Shown piece by piece: positions 1-8,389 of a stretch of DNA of 64,000 nt. The DNA lies in the NCBI RefSeq assembly GCF_002269125.1, contig NZ_NQKI01000013.1, positions 57,982-121,981 on the forward strand, in the 5' to 3' direction. The translations under genes and the position numbers were made by a program. This DNA comes from Pseudomonas lundensis (lineage in GTDB: Bacteria > Pseudomonadota > Gammaproteobacteria > Pseudomonadales > Pseudomonadaceae). The notes beneath the pieces are model-generated. The model was not told the origin of the DNA and searched no databases. It saw nothing but the letters and a program-made list of their open reading frames with translations. Positions within the stretch are counted from its first letter, which is position 1, and each line of letters begins with the position of its first letter.

Positions 1-572
1 CGTCGGCCGAGCGGGCGATCATCGCCGCCAACGCCAATATCGGAGTAGCCAAGGCTGCGTATTACCCGGATTTCAGCCTGAGCCTGCAAGGTGGGTACAG
101 CAGCAGCACCTACGAAGACTGGATCAGCGTGCCCAACCGCTTCTGGTCGGTGGGGCCGAAAATTTCGTTGCCGTTATTCGATGGCGGCCAGCGATCCGCC
201 GAGGTGGATCGCAATGAAGCGGTGTACGACCAGACGGTCGCCAAATACCGCCAGACCGTACTCGATGGTTTTCGCGAAGTGGAAAACTATCTGGTGCAAC
301 TAAAAGTGCTGGAGGACGAGGCGGTGGTGCAACGTCAGGCACTGGAGTCGGCCCGCGAGTCGTTGCGTTTGACCCGCAATCAGTACAAGGCCGGACTGAT
401 TGCCTATCTGGATGTGGTGGTGGTTCAGGCCACGGCCCTGAATGCGGAGCGCACCATGCTCACGCTGGAGCAGAATCGGTTGCTCGCCAGTGTGAAACTG
501 ATTGCCGCGCTGGGCGGTGGCTGGGACGGCAATACCGATCTGAGCGCCCGTGAAAAAGCTGACAGGCCGTAA
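1..572 (+). CDS. RND efflux outer-membrane channel lipoprotein (NodT/OprM type), 3' part
   Basis: This is the C-terminal 189 residues of an outer-membrane factor of a tripartite RND or MFS efflux pump; the 5' part lies outside the window and the reading frame enters at base 3. The visible part has the second half of the TolC fold: a beta segment (PDFSLSLQGGYSSS), the family-typical stretch ISLPLFDGGQR before a long helical region, and the repeat YRQTVLDGFREVENYLVQL. It ends in a short polar tail. The pump partners should lie upstream. The family is clear, but the substrate cannot be told from this fragment. Confidence 0.9.
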   Translation, partial: SAERAIIAANANIGVAKAAYYPDFSLSLQGGYSSSTYEDWISVPNRFWSVGPKISLPLFDGGQRSAEVDRNEAVYDQTVAKYRQTVLDGFREVENYLVQLKVLEDEAVVQRQALESARESLRLTRNQYKAGLIAYLDVVVVQATALNAERTMLTLEQNRLLASVKLIAALGGGWDGNTDLSAREKADRP

Positions 573-584
573 CGCCATTGGCTG

Positions 585-1661
585 CTAACGGTGAAACGTA
601 AACCGGTCCTTGCCCGCGTTTTTTGATTCATACAGCGCCTTGTCGGCCTTGGCCAACGCCTGATTAAGGGTGTCCAGGTCCCCAACCCTGACCAGGCCGA
701 TGCTGACGGTCACAGGATGTGCTGCCGGGTCGTTACGCACCCGGCTGCACAGCGCCGCCATCAACATTTCGACATCATCACGCCGCACACCGGACAAGTA
801 CACCGCGAACTCTTCGCCGCCCAACCGCGCATATTCATAGCCCTGCATGACGGTCTTGATACTGGCGGCGGTGCGCTTGAGCACCTCATCGCCGATGTCA
901 TGCCCGTACAGGTCATTCACTTTTTTGAAATTGTCGATGTCGATCATCGCCAGATAATGATCCTGTTCGCGCGGCGTGTGGGTCAGTAATTCAGTGGCGC
1001 GGGTCATGAAGGAGCGTCGGTTGGGAATCTCGGTCAGGGTGTCGATGTAGGCCTGGGTCAGCAACAGTTTGGACATCGTGTAGTTGTAGAGTTTGATACG
1101 TCGCAGCTTGAAAAAACTGTAGATGGTCAGGCCGCTGAGAAACACGTAGTAGCTCAGGATCAACGTGCCGCGCAGGTCAAAGAACTCGACGTCGGTCATC
1201 CAAAAAGGGTTGAGTACGACCCAGGTCACGCCCACGACCGAGAAAAATCCCCAACGGCTAAGCGGCAACACCGCAGCGTTGTAGAGCAGGCTGGAGGTGG
1301 CGAGGATCAGCCAGATGGGCTGCGCGTCACTGGGCAAGCCAAACACGATCAGGCGGATGCCCGTGGTGATTACCAGCACATAAATCAGGTTAAGAACGTC
1401 GAAGTGACGGGCCTTGCGGATAAACCCGAGCACGATGGTCAAGACCACCATGGTGCCGAAAAAAAGCATAGAGAGCGCGGTAAAGCCCTGAAGCCCCTTA
1501 AAGCTGACGATCAGATCAAACAGCAGCCAGATGACAATGCTGGAGATGTAGGTAAGACGGCAAAAGGTGCGTAGTTTTTCAAAGTCGTGTTGAGCGAATT
1601 CAGCTTGCAAGGCGGGCGGCGCGGCGTGCTTTGAGATTTCATTTTCCAGGGTCTTGAGCAT
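585..1661 (-). CDS. Membrane-bound diguanylate cyclase (GGDEF domain)
   Basis: A 358-residue inner-membrane protein expected to make cyclic di-GMP from two GTP. About residues 40-200 form several hydrophobic helices with short loops, a membrane sensor region. The C-terminal 160 residues are a GGDEF domain with the active-site motif GGEEF near residue 280 (ARLGGEEFAVYLSG), the DALTxxxNRR-type entry as DTLTEIPNRRSF, and DNFKKVNDLYGHDIGD. The product-inhibition RxxD I-site is not conserved: the matching stretch before GGEEF reads MQGYEY. It is convergent with the efflux gene, 12 bp away. No EAL domain follows. An active cyclase is likely; its input signal is unknown. Confidence 0.9.
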   Translation of the reverse strand: MLKTLENEISKHAAPPALQAEFAQHDFEKLRTFCRLTYISSIVIWLLFDLIVSFKGLQGFTALSMLFFGTMVVLTIVLGFIRKARHFDVLNLIYVLVITTGIRLIVFGLPSDAQPIWLILATSSLLYNAAVLPLSRWGFFSVVGVTWVVLNPFWMTDVEFFDLRGTLILSYYVFLSGLTIYSFFKLRRIKLYNYTMSKLLLTQAYIDTLTEIPNRRSFMTRATELLTHTPREQDHYLAMIDIDNFKKVNDLYGHDIGDEVLKRTAASIKTVMQGYEYARLGGEEFAVYLSGVRRDDVEMLMAALCSRVRNDPAAHPVTVSIGLVRVGDLDTLNQALAKADKALYESKNAGKDRFTFHR

Positions 1662-1827
1662 TGCAAGCCTTGATCACGGTCGTTGAAGGGAGCGTTCAGC
1701 GGTCGTGGGTCCGAGTCATCAAGGGGGCCAAGACAACGCCTCCCGGACCACGCACCGATAACCCTAGCAGGAGTTGGAGGGTTAGCCGTGCGGATCGTTC
1801 AGGGGCAGGCCAAAGAAAGGCGCGTGC

Positions 1828-2544
1828 TCAATCGACGTGCGCAAGCACCTCGCCCACGCTGCGACGGCGGGCATAGTGTTCACTGGTACGGATCAGGGTT
1901 TCGAGGTCTTGCGGGGTGACGTCGATAAACGCGTCCATCTCGGCCAATGCCTGTTGCAGGTCCTTGGCGGTAATGCCCGGATCACCGTCGACAGGAGGGG
2001 CGATCACGTTGGGCGCCGGTTCGGCAGTTTTTTTCGGGTAGCGCACCCGGGTCAGGTTGTTGTAGGCCAGCGCCGCCAGCAGCATGCACACGGCACTGAG
2101 CATGACCGGGGCCAGCAGCTCCCAGCCCAGGCGGGCGCTGTCCGGGTCGGCCAGTACCACCAGCAAGGCCAGCGCACCGGCGGGCGGATGCAGGCAGCGC
2201 AACAGGCACATCACCACCAGCGCGAGGCCGACTGCCAGGCAAGCGCTGGTCAGGTCGCGGCCCAAATAATGTGCAACGAGCAAGGACACAACTGTGGCGC
2301 ACAGGTAGCCGCCGAGTATGGACCAGGGCTGTGCCAGGGCGCCGGAAGAGACGGCAAACAACAGGATGGCGGAGGCACCCAGCGGTCCGATCAGGTGCAG
2401 GGCGACCGGCAGGCCGAAGAAACGGCTGCACAGCCAAACACTGAACAGGGTACCCAGGGAGACGCCAATGGCGGCGCGGCTCCATTCGATGGGGCGGGTA
2501 TTTGTAGCCGCAGGCAAAAGGCGGCTGATCCAGCGGATTGGCAT
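1828..2544 (-). CDS. HPP family integral membrane protein
   Basis: A 238-residue protein with four or more hydrophobic helices between residues 20 and 160, and the family signature HPPAGALALL (CLHPPAGALALLVVL) after residue 110. Proteins of this family have been linked to nitrite transport in plastids and cyanobacteria; the role in Pseudomonas is not settled. The C-terminal 60 residues (ITAKDLQQALAEMDAFIDV onward) are soluble and end in a segment like the linker seen before CBS domains in longer relatives, but no CBS domain follows. It stands alone, with no obvious operon partner. The ribosome-binding site at the ATG is weak, so the start is moderately certain. Confidence 0.8.
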   Translation of the reverse strand: MPIRWISRLLPAATNTRPIEWSRAAIGVSLGTLFSVWLCSRFFGLPVALHLIGPLGASAILLFAVSSGALAQPWSILGGYLCATVVSLLVAHYLGRDLTSACLAVGLALVVMCLLRCLHPPAGALALLVVLADPDSARLGWELLAPVMLSAVCMLLAALAYNNLTRVRYPKKTAEPAPNVIAPPVDGDPGITAKDLQQALAEMDAFIDVTPQDLETLIRTSEHYARRRSVGEVLAHVD

Positions 2545-2720
2545 GGTGGAGAACGTCCGGGAGAGTCAGGCAGCAGGTCAAAAAAGGGCTTGGCGGGGGA
2601 CCCGGCAAGCCCTTGAACTGTTCCTTCATGGGGGAAGGGACCGGCGTAGTCTGACCTGCGCCGATACAATCCGCAAATTCATAATAATGAGGGTTGAGTG
2701 CAATAGTTTTGATGTTTGGT

Positions 2721-2903
2721 TTAGCTGGCCAGGCCCGGTCGTGTCTCTGCCAGTTTGCCAAGCACCCGGTCATGAACGTCATTGCTCAACAATTGATGTT
2801 CCAGAAATTCATGCAGGTCGACGCTGGGGCTCATTGAACCTTTGAGTACAAGCAAAGCATCGCGAAGTTTAACCAACCTGCTTAGTTCAGGTGTGTGCAT
2901 CAT
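2721..2903 (-). CDS. Small hypothetical protein, about 60 aa
   Basis: A short reading frame of about 60 residues beginning MMHTPELSRLVKLRDALL. An ATG start at 2903 follows a purine-rich AGGCGAG; an in-frame TTG at 2921 would add six residues. The product is predicted to be helical and charged with no membrane segment, signal peptide or cysteines. I do not recognise a family. It is co-directional with two other doubtful short frames just upstream. Codon use looks like that of neighbouring genes. A real small Pseudomonas gene is likely but unproven. Confidence 0.45.
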   Translation of the reverse strand: MMHTPELSRLVKLRDALLVLKGSMSPSVDLHEFLEHQLLSNDVHDRVLGKLAETRPGLAS

Positions 2904-2999
2904 TTCTCGCCTGTCGGCCAATGGCCGGACGATTTCACGGGGGGGCAGAGTGCATGGGCGGATTGCTCGGGCAGGTCACGGTCGTTGGCCAAAAAAACT

Positions 3000-3200
3000 T
3001 CACTCGTCATGTTGTACTCCATTTATCCAGGGACTTTGGGCGCGCTTCCTTGATGACAATTCAAGGGCCGCACACAGGTGTGCAATCCCTTGAAACAACA
3101 GGTCTGGGGTGGTGGGCTCAGCGAATCGGTTTAAGGGTGGGAACACATCGCGTGGCAGCAGCCAGCGGCAGATCTGGCAGCGATACAACGGGTGACACAA
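3000..3200 (-). CDS. Possible small cysteine-containing hypothetical protein
   Basis: A 66-codon frame opened by a GTG, with the N-terminus MCHPLYRCQICRWLLPRD, whose CxxC pair resembles half of a zinc ribbon, followed by a proline-rich segment (FPPLNRFAEPTTPDL). No convincing ribosome-binding site precedes the GTG. A further 26-codon frame (ATG at 3012, stop at 2932) follows on the same strand with a GGA-type site, and then the frame ending at 2721. The three may be one transcript of tiny genes, or the stretch may be non-coding. Confidence 0.25.
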   Translation of the reverse strand: MCHPLYRCQICRWLLPRDVFPPLNRFAEPTTPDLLFQGIAHLCAALELSSRKRAQSPWINGVQHDE

Positions 3201-3467
3201 ACGGCGTTTACACGGCCCGAGATCTTAGATCCAAAGGGGCGATTGTAAGGCCGCTTGCGAGGGACATGTTGTCAGGCAGTGAGTAGCTGACGATAAGATT
3301 TACGGAGAAAGTCGTAGGATCTTTCAAATATCGAAGAAAGGGTTTTCGGTTGCCCTTTACTGACGCTATTCGATCCAAGGTTGGACACCTGTTGATGCAA
3401 AAGCCTTACAACACTAGTCGACCGCCCTCAGCCCTATTGGGTTACAGGCTTTTGCATCGGGATCGCA
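3201..3467. other. Intergenic region downstream of iolR
   Basis: No gene is supported here. The only clear structure is the long inverted repeat at 3394-3458, described separately. The sequence is less GC-rich than the flanking genes. Confidence 0.5.
3394..3458. repeat. 13-bp perfect inverted repeat with 39-nt spacer
   Basis: GATGCAAAAGCCT at 3394-3406 is matched exactly by its reverse complement at 3446-3458. It lies just 9 bp beyond the iolR stop codon. The arms carry runs of A and T, so on the iolR strand the second arm is a T-containing stem that could act as a terminator. The 39-nt loop is unusually long for an intrinsic terminator, so a small mobile repeat or a folded RNA element is also possible. 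Confidence 0.5.
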
Positions 3468-4388
3468 TTAATCATCAAACCCGACCTGCTCATGGATCTC
3501 GTCAACCTTCAGTTCAAGGCGATACGCCACTGCAATGAACAATGCCTGACACAAGCACAACGTCGCGCTGAGCGAACGGAACGCAAAGGAACTGCCTTCA
3601 TTGACCAGCAACACACTGTTGGCGCGCTTGGCCAGCGGTGACAGGTTGCTGTCGGTGATGATCAGGGTCTTGGCCTGATGCAGCTGGGCAATGCGCAGGC
3701 AATGCTGGGTCTCTTTGCCATAGGGAGTGAAGCTGATGGCAATTACCAGGTCGTTGGCGCGCACGCTGCGCATTTGCTCGCGGTAACTGCCACCCAGGCC
3801 TGAGACCAGATGAATGCGCTTGTTGGTGTGTTGCAGGTTGTAGACCAGGTAGTCAGCGACTGCGAAGGAACGTCGTACGCCGACCACGTAAATATTGTCG
3901 GCATTAACGACAAGGTCCACGGCTTTGTCGAAGGCCAGATCATCCAGTTCCAGCCCCAGGCGTTCGATGCCGGACAGCGTGGCATTGATGCACTCGCGCG
4001 CCAGATCGCCGCCGCTGGCTTTCTGCGACTTGTTGGCAATCATGTTGCGAATGCGTTGCTGGTAATTCTGCACCGGGGTGGTTTTGTGGGTGTACGCCTC
4101 GCGGAACAGGGCCTGCATTTCGCTGAAACCACTGAACCCGAAGCGTTGGGAAAACCGCACGATGGCCGACGGGTGCACGTCGCACTCGCGGGCGATATCG
4201 CTGATGCGATCCACCATGATGCGGTCACTTTGCTGGCTCATGTAGCTGGCGATCCGCTTGAGCTGGCGCGGCAGGCTTTCGTATTCCTCGGTAATGAGTT
4301 GCAACAGGCGCTCGGCACTCACCGGCGGGCTGGTCAATGCGCGCTCTGGCGTTGGCTCGACGGATGCCGGCTGATCGGTGGATGACAT
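3468..4388 (-). CDS. iolR: RpiR/MurR family transcriptional regulator of the inositol genes
   Basis: A 306-residue regulator with an RpiR-type winged helix (about residues 30-105; DRISDIARECDVHPSAIVRFSQRFGFSGF is read over this stretch) followed by a SIS sugar-isomerase fold (about residues 140-285; YVVGVRRSFAVADYLVYNL, then ISFTPYGKETQHCLRIA). RpiR proteins bind phosphorylated sugars or pathway intermediates through the SIS domain. It is divergent from iolC across 294 bp that contain a candidate operator at 4544-4591, and a matching sequence stands before the importer gene at 14240. It is therefore the likely local regulator of the iol genes, most probably a repressor relieved by an inositol-derived intermediate; the effector is inference. 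Confidence 0.85.
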   Translation of the reverse strand: MSSTDQPASVEPTPERALTSPPVSAERLLQLITEEYESLPRQLKRIASYMSQQSDRIMVDRISDIARECDVHPSAIVRFSQRFGFSGFSEMQALFREAYTHKTTPVQNYQQRIRNMIANKSQKASGGDLARECINATLSGIERLGLELDDLAFDKAVDLVVNADNIYVVGVRRSFAVADYLVYNLQHTNKRIHLVSGLGGSYREQMRSVRANDLVIAISFTPYGKETQHCLRIAQLHQAKTLIITDSNLSPLAKRANSVLLVNEGSSFAFRSLSATLCLCQALFIAVAYRLELKVDEIHEQVGFDD

Positions 4389-4543
4389 AGAGGTGTCCTT
4401 ATCAATGGCGCTGGGTGGTCACGGGGGCAGGTTTTTTAGCTGCGCAGTCTACAGGGTAGGTGCAAATAAAATCCTGACCAGCCGATCAATCCAGCGTGGG
4501 CTGAATCGATGCACGCGGGAAAATCATCGCGGCGCATGCAATA

Positions 4544-4591
4544 TGGAACAAAAATTCTACATTAAAAAATTATGGAATAAATATTGTTTAT
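4544..4591 (+). promoter_or_regulatory. Candidate IolR operator pair in the iolR-iolC intergenic region
   Basis: TGGAACAAAAATTCTACAT at 4544-4562 has the dyad GGAA-N6-TTCT. A degenerate copy, TGGAATAAATATTGTTTAT, starts 29 bp later at 4573. The first copy matches 16 of 19 bases of the sequence found on the minus strand at 14147-14165 ahead of the inositol importer. The stretch is far more AT-rich than its surroundings. Assignment to IolR is inferred from position and sharing. Confidence 0.55.
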
Positions 4592-4682
4592 TGCGCTGTG
4601 ACGTTTTAGTCTTCATCCCACTTACAGCGCTTGGGCCCTGACGGGTGCCACGTGCAGGCTGATAAAAATAACAGGAGCCACC

Positions 4683-6620
4683 ATGGGACAGACTCGTTTT
4701 GCCGCAGGCCGTGATTTGGATGTGATCTGCCTGGGCCGTTTGGGCGTCGACCTTTACTCGCAACAAGTCGGGGCGCGGCTGGAAGATGTCAGCAGCTTTG
4801 CCAAATACCTCGGCGGCTCTTCGGCCAACATTGCGTTCGGTACGGCACGGCTGGGCTTGCGTTCGGCCATGCTGAGCCGCGTCGGGGACGATCATATGGG
4901 GCGTTTCCTGCTGGAGTCGCTGGCCCGTGAAGGCTGTGACGTCAGCGGCATCACGGTTGACCCGCAGCGTCTGACGGCGCTGGTATTGCTGGGCCTGAAA
5001 GACCGCGAAACCTTTCCCCTGGTGTTCTACCGCGAAAACTGCGCCGACATGGCACTGCGCGCCGACGACATCGACCCGGCCTTTATTGCCTCAAGCAAAG
5101 CGCTGCTGATTACCGGGACCCATTTTTCTACCGAGGGCGTGTATCAGGCCAGCATTCAGGCCCTGGATTACGCCGCGCAGCACAACGTCAAACGGGTGCT
5201 GGACATCGACTATCGCCCGGTGTTGTGGGGGCTGGCCGGCAAGGCTGACGGGGAAACGCGCTTTGTCGCTGACGAGAAAGTCAGCGCCCACGTGCAATCG
5301 ATCCTGCCGCGTTTCGACCTGATCGTCGGCACCGAAGAAGAATTTTTGATCGCGGGGGGCGGCACGGATTTGCTGGCGGCCTTGCGTAAGGTGCGTTCGC
5401 TGACCGACGCCACGTTGGTGGTCAAGCTGGGGCCGCAAGGTTGCACGGTGATTCATGGCCAGATCCCGGCCCGCCTGGAAGACGGCGCCATTTACCCCGG
5501 TGTGCGCGTTGAAGTCCTCAACGTACTCGGGGCAGGGGATGCCTTCATGTCGGGCTTTCTCAGTGGTTGGCTGGAAGACGCCAGTGACGAGCGTTGCTGC
5601 CAGTTAGCCAATGCCTGCGGAGGCCTGGTGGTGTCACGGCATGCTTGCGCGCCCGCCATGCCCACCCGGGCTGAACTCGACTACCTGTTTAACAGCCCGG
5701 TGCCCATCACCCGGCCGGATCAGGACACTGCGCTGCAACGTCTGCATCAAGTCAGCGTCCCTCGCAAGCAATGGAAACAGCTGTTTGTGTTTGCCTTCGA
5801 TCATCGCTGGCAACTGCTGGAAATAGCGCAGCAGTACGGCCGTGACCCGAACAGCATATGCGCCTTGAAGCAGCTGTTCATCCAGGCGGTCGAGCGTGTT
5901 GAAACCGATTTGCGGCGCCAGGGCATCGAAGCCGATGTGGGCCTGCTGGCCGATCAACGGTTTGGCCAGGACGCGTTGAATGCCGCCAGCGGCCGTGGCT
6001 GGTGGATTGCCCGTCCGGTGGAGGTGCAGGGTTCGCGACCGCTGGCTTTTGAACACGGGCGCTCCATTGGCAGCAACCTCATCGCCTGGCCGCACGAACA
6101 AATCATCAAATGCCTGGTGCAGTTCCATCCGGACGATGAGCCTTTGCTGCGGCTGGAACAGGAAGCGCAAATCAAGGGGTTGTATCAGGCTTCGCTGGCC
6201 AGCGGCCATGAGCTGCTGCTGGAAATCATCCCGCCCAAGGATCACCCTTCTACCCACCCGGATGTGCTCTACCGCGCCATCAAGCGCTTGTACAACCTGG
6301 GCATTTACCCGGCGTGGTGGAAAATCGAAGCCCAACCGGCCGAGGTCTGGCAGCAACTGGATGCTTTGATCCAAGCGCGTGATCCGTATTGCCGCGGTGT
6401 TGTGCTTCTGGGCCTGAACGCGCCTGCCAGTGCGCTGGCCGAAGGCTTTCGCCAGGCATCCCGGAGCACCACGTGCCGTGGTTTCGCGGTGGGGCGCACG
6501 ATTTTCCAGGAACCGGGCCGCGCATGGCTGGCCGGTGAAATCGACGACGCGACGCTGATCGAGCAGGTACAGGGCACTTTTGTGCAACTGATCGACGCGT
6601 GGCGAACGGCCCGCAGCTGA
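4683..6620 (+). CDS. iolC: Bifunctional 5-dehydro-2-deoxygluconokinase / DUF2090 aldolase-like protein
   Basis: A 645-residue fusion. Residues 1 to about 330 are a PfkB-family kinase with the N-terminal GGSSANIAFGTARLGL motif and the C-terminal anion-hole signature NVLGAGDAFMSG. It phosphorylates 5-dehydro-2-deoxygluconate (DKG) to DKG-6-phosphate. Residues about 350-640 are DUF2090, a TIM-barrel domain related to class I aldolases (LFVFAFDHRWQLLE, LLLEIIPPKDH, GFAVGRTIFQEP); it probably splits DKG-6-phosphate to dihydroxyacetone phosphate and malonate semialdehyde, because no separate iolJ is present. It is the first gene of the operon, with an AGGAG-type site (ACAGGAGCCACC) before the ATG. 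This fusion is common in Proteobacteria. Confidence 0.92.
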   Translation: MGQTRFAAGRDLDVICLGRLGVDLYSQQVGARLEDVSSFAKYLGGSSANIAFGTARLGLRSAMLSRVGDDHMGRFLLESLAREGCDVSGITVDPQRLTALVLLGLKDRETFPLVFYRENCADMALRADDIDPAFIASSKALLITGTHFSTEGVYQASIQALDYAAQHNVKRVLDIDYRPVLWGLAGKADGETRFVADEKVSAHVQSILPRFDLIVGTEEEFLIAGGGTDLLAALRKVRSLTDATLVVKLGPQGCTVIHGQIPARLEDGAIYPGVRVEVLNVLGAGDAFMSGFLSGWLEDASDERCCQLANACGGLVVSRHACAPAMPTRAELDYLFNSPVPITRPDQDTALQRLHQVSVPRKQWKQLFVFAFDHRWQLLEIAQQYGRDPNSICALKQLFIQAVERVETDLRRQGIEADVGLLADQRFGQDALNAASGRGWWIARPVEVQGSRPLAFEHGRSIGSNLIAWPHEQIIKCLVQFHPDDEPLLRLEQEAQIKGLYQASLASGHELLLEIIPPKDHPSTHPDVLYRAIKRLYNLGIYPAWWKIEAQPAEVWQQLDALIQARDPYCRGVVLLGLNAPASALAEGFRQASRSTTCRGFAVGRTIFQEPGRAWLAGEIDDATLIEQVQGTFVQLIDAWRTARS

Positions 6621-6669
6621 TCCGGCCGCGACGCCCCGCAAACCTTCCAAAACAATAATAGGTGCAGCC

Positions 6670-7563
6670 ATGCCCGCTATCCGTATTGGCATCAACCCGA
6701 TTTCATGGAGCAACGATGACCTGCCCTCGCTGGGCGGTGAGACACCCCTCAGCACCGCGCTGAGTGAAGGCAAGCAGATCGGCTATGAAGGGTTTGAACT
6801 CAACGGCAAGTTCCCCAAGAGTGCTCAGGGCGTCGCTGATGTCCTGCGCCCTTACGACCTGGCCCTGGTGTCGGGCTGGTACTCCAGCCGTCTGGCACAA
6901 CGTTCGGCCGCCGAAGAAATCGACGCCATTGCCAGCCACGTGCAGCTGTTGGCGCAAAACGGCGCCAAGGTGCTGGTGTACGGCGAAGTGGCCGACTCGA
7001 TTCAGGGCCAGCGCATTCCCTTGGTTGAACGCCCGCGTTTTTATACCGAACGGGCCTGGCAGGACTATGCCGACAAGCTCAATGAACTGGCGCGCTACAC
7101 CCTGTCGCACGGCATCCGCCTGGCGTATCACCATCATATGGGCGCTTACGTCGAGTCCCCTGCGGACATCGATACCCTGATGCGCCTGACCGGGCCTGAA
7201 GTCGGCCTGCTGTTCGACGCCGGCCACTGCTACATGGGCGGCGGTGAGCCGGTCGAGGTGTTGCGCACGCACATTGACCGTGTCTGCCACGTGCATTTCA
7301 AGGACGTGCGCAAGCCTGTGGTGCAACTGGCGCGCAACAACCTGTGGAGCTTCCCCGATTGCATCATCAACGGCACGTTCACGGTGCCGGGGGACGGCGA
7401 CATTGATTTTGGCGAGTTGTTGGACGTCCTGCTGGCCGCCGACTACCACGGCTGGCTGGTGGTAGAAGCCGAACAGGACCCGGCCGTGGCGCCCAGTTTT
7501 GCCTACGCGCAAAAAGGGTTTCAAACCTTGCGCGCGCTGCTGGACGAGAGGGTGCTGGCATGA
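6670..7563 (+). CDS. iolE: Myo-inosose-2 dehydratase
   Basis: A 297-residue TIM-barrel enzyme of the xylose-isomerase-like superfamily that dehydrates 2-keto-myo-inositol to 3D-(3,5/4)-trihydroxycyclohexane-1,2-dione. Typical stretches are the N-terminal IRIGINPISWSNDDLP, the metal-site region AYHHHMGAYVES, FDAGHCYMGGGEPVEVL and CHVHFKDVR. The length is normal for IolE. It lies 49 bp after iolC, and its stop overlaps the iolB start by 4 bp (ATGA), so the two are translationally coupled. Acts in the cytoplasm as step 2 of the pathway. Confidence 0.95.
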   Translation: MPAIRIGINPISWSNDDLPSLGGETPLSTALSEGKQIGYEGFELNGKFPKSAQGVADVLRPYDLALVSGWYSSRLAQRSAAEEIDAIASHVQLLAQNGAKVLVYGEVADSIQGQRIPLVERPRFYTERAWQDYADKLNELARYTLSHGIRLAYHHHMGAYVESPADIDTLMRLTGPEVGLLFDAGHCYMGGGEPVEVLRTHIDRVCHVHFKDVRKPVVQLARNNLWSFPDCIINGTFTVPGDGDIDFGELLDVLLAADYHGWLVVEAEQDPAVAPSFAYAQKGFQTLRALLDERVLA

Positions 7564-8369
7564 ATTTACTGATTAAACGCCAGAAAACGGGCCAGCCCCT
7601 GGTGCAGCTGCCCTCCGGTGCGCTGGAGTATGTGGGGTTCAGTGCTTATCGGCTGCACGCGGGCGAGACCTTGCCGGTGACGGCCGGGCAGCAAGAGCTG
7701 TGCCTGGTGTTGCTCAGCGGGCGGGCGAACGTTTCCGGTGAAGCGCCCGGGCAGGGCGTGTTTCAGTGGGAGGGTATTGGCGATCGTGAGTCGGTGTTTG
7801 AGGACAAATCGCCCTTTGCTGTTTATCTACCACCCGGCAGTCAGGCGCAGGTGCACGCGCTTAACGAGGTCCATATCGCCGTCTGCGCCGCCCCCGGTGC
7901 CAGCACGGCCGGGCTTGGGCCTCGGCTGATTACCCCGCAGAGCATGAAACGCAGTGTGCGCGGCAAGGGCGCCAATACCCGCTATGTGTGCGACATCCTG
8001 CCCGACACCGAGCCTGCCCATTCGCTGCTGGTGGTGGAGGTGCGCACGCCGTCCGGACACTCCTCCAGCTACCCGCCGCACAAGCACGACACCGACGACT
8101 TGCCGCACCAGAGCTTTCTCGAAGAAACCTATTACCACCAGATCAATCCACCGCAGGGCTTTGTGTTTCAACGGGTCTACACCGATGACCGCAGCCTCGA
8201 TCAGGCAATGGCCGTAGAGAACAGCGACCTGGTGGTGGTGCCCAAGGGCTATCACCCGGTCAGCGTGCCTTATGGCTATGAGTCGTATTACTTGAACGTG
8301 ATGGCAGGGCCCAAGCGGGTCTGGCAATTCCACAATGACCCGCAACACAGCTGGCTGATGGACCTTTAA
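7560..8369 (+). CDS. iolB: 5-deoxy-glucuronate isomerase
   Basis: A 269-residue double-cupin protein that isomerises 5-deoxy-D-glucuronate to 5-dehydro-2-deoxy-D-gluconate. The C-terminal cupin holds the metal ligands in [11 protein letters not shown] and in [15 protein letters not shown], and the ending [15 protein letters not shown] is typical of IolB. It overlaps iolE by 4 bp and is followed 20 bp later by iolA. Length and order agree with IolB in other proteobacterial iol operons. Confidence 0.95.
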   Translation: MNLLIKRQKTGQPLVQLPSGALEYVGFSAYRLHAGETLPVTAGQQELCLVLLSGRANVSGEAPGQGVFQWEGIGDRESVFEDKSPFAVYLPPGSQAQVHALNEVHIAVCAAPGASTAGLGPRLITPQSMKRSVRGKGANTRYVCDILPDTEPAHSLLVVEVRTPSGHSSSYPPHKHDTDDLPHQSFLEETYYHQINPPQGFVFQRVYTDDRSLDQAMAVENSDLVVVPKGYHPVSVPYGYESYYLNVMAGPKRVWQFHNDPQHSWLMDL

Positions 8370-8389
8370 CTTTTAGGAGAACACTACGC

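Noticed and set aside
2891..3286. 131-residue frame on the plus strand
   Set aside because: No ribosome-binding site, odd composition and no recognisable domain; it lies opposite the small minus-strand frames.
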